In this document: one piece after another, positions 63,837 through 64,000 of the stretch | Layout: each line of letters starts with the position of its first letter | Position numbering within the stretch: position 1 is the stretch's first letter | NCBI GenBank assembly: GCA_002699585.1 | Contig: PABP01000010.1 | Location: 1 to 64,000, forward strand | Origin: Anaerolineaceae bacterium | Lineage (GTDB): Bacteria > Chloroflexota > Anaerolineae > Aggregatilineales > Phototrophicaceae | Direction of reading: 5' to 3' | Length of the DNA stretch: 64,000 bases | Program-made: the position numbers and the translations under genes | Notes under the pieces: generated by a model | Told to the model about the DNA's origin: nothing | Seen by the model: the letters and a program-made list of their open reading frames with translations, nothing else | The model's database searches: none

Positions 63837-64000
63837 CTACATCTGCTGAGACCCATCGCGCGACCACAGCGCCAATCCATATGGCAATGTGTAATTCTCA
63901 AGTTCCGTATTGCCCGAATACACGAAAATGGTCTGGTTGTTCTCAATCCGCCGATACTCGACGAAGCCGCGTCGGTCACCAATATGGAAAAAGCCCACCT
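63837..64000 (-). CDS. C-terminal end of a gene running in from the right
   Basis: The minus-strand frame is open from the window edge to a TAG at 63837-63839, ending GFFHIGDRRGFVEYRRIEN and ALWSRDGSQQM. The start lies outside. It resembles the end of a secreted or beta-rich domain, but the part seen is too short to name. Confidence 0.45.
   Translation of the reverse strand, partial: VGFFHIGDRRGFVEYRRIENNQTIFVYSGNTELENYTLPYGLALWSRDGSQQM

Noticed and set aside
1-64000. tRNA, rRNA or riboswitch genes
   Set aside because: I looked through the intergenic stretches by eye and found no cloverleaf, rRNA word or known riboswitch core. This is a visual check, not a covariance search.

Overview
The window looks like a chromosomal segment of a Chloroflexota bacterium, most likely of the Anaerolineae type. 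This is inferred from gene content and style, not from a marker gene: no rRNA or tRNA was found. Pointers are the mix of GldA/F/G-like ABC loci, several GT-C glycosyltransferases, XisH/XisI and Uma2 genes, an LppX/LprG-like lipoprotein, signal-anchored proteins with Thr/Pro/acidic linkers, and short palindromes led by GTAGGG. Most genes are GC-rich. A minority of orphan genes are clearly AT-richer and look like later arrivals.

Layout. 1-444: 3' end of an IS4-type transposase and a hairpin. 477-2556: two permeases of a nucleoside (NupP/NupQ-type) ABC importer, without its ATPase or binding protein in view. 2935-9297: small membrane proteins, a GT-C glycosyltransferase, a 7Fe-type ferredoxin, a DUF3592 protein, a methyltransferase interrupted by an in-frame TGA that sits before a SECIS-like hairpin, and a 2TM-protein operon ending in a 29-residue Arg-rich peptide. 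9531-16462: a membrane protein, cytochrome P450, Yip1, rhomboid protease, DUF2304, a STAS-like protein, a PIN-TRAM protein and a lipoprotein. 16879-20305: a tight three-gene set of LppX/LprG-like lipoprotein, 14-TM MFS pump and flippase-like membrane protein, resembling the mycobacterial lprG-P55 lipid-export pair. 20325-22107: tsaD-xisH-xisI. 22193-31452: an RlmM-like methyltransferase, a DUF3124 lipoprotein, an MFS transporter, a GNAT enzyme, a PLP decarboxylase, an orphan MazF-like toxin with a Uma2 nuclease, and two GT39-like enzymes. 31688-32875: a TIR-FGE fusion.

33141-43277 is a GldA-type ABC locus into which two AT-rich paralogues (TPR plus SH3-like, secreted) are inserted. Its last gene, coding for a Q-rich coiled-coil membrane protein, has its 3' end repeated twice more downstream, at 43701 and 45487. 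The three copies bracket a DUF4259 gene and a GH3 gene, and the third supplies the stop codon of another orphan gene. 46136-50939 is a second, complete ABC locus (ATPase, permease, GldG-like, DUF4340).

51282-56737 holds an FHA-FHA-TIR protein whose TIR lacks the usual catalytic Glu, a coupled NUDIX hydrolase, SurE, a methyltransferase and two STAS-like paralogues. 56832-59985 holds a PAS histidine kinase, a response regulator and a PadR regulator. The end contains a GT39 enzyme, a DUF1028 protein, palindromic repeats and two truncated or unusual reading frames.

The observations I rate highest are the candidate selenocysteine methyltransferase (7118-7120), the repeated gene 3' end with its cassette-like cargo (43218-45539), the paralogues nested in the ABC locus, the catalytically altered FHA-FHA-TIR protein, and the LprG/MFS/flippase triad.
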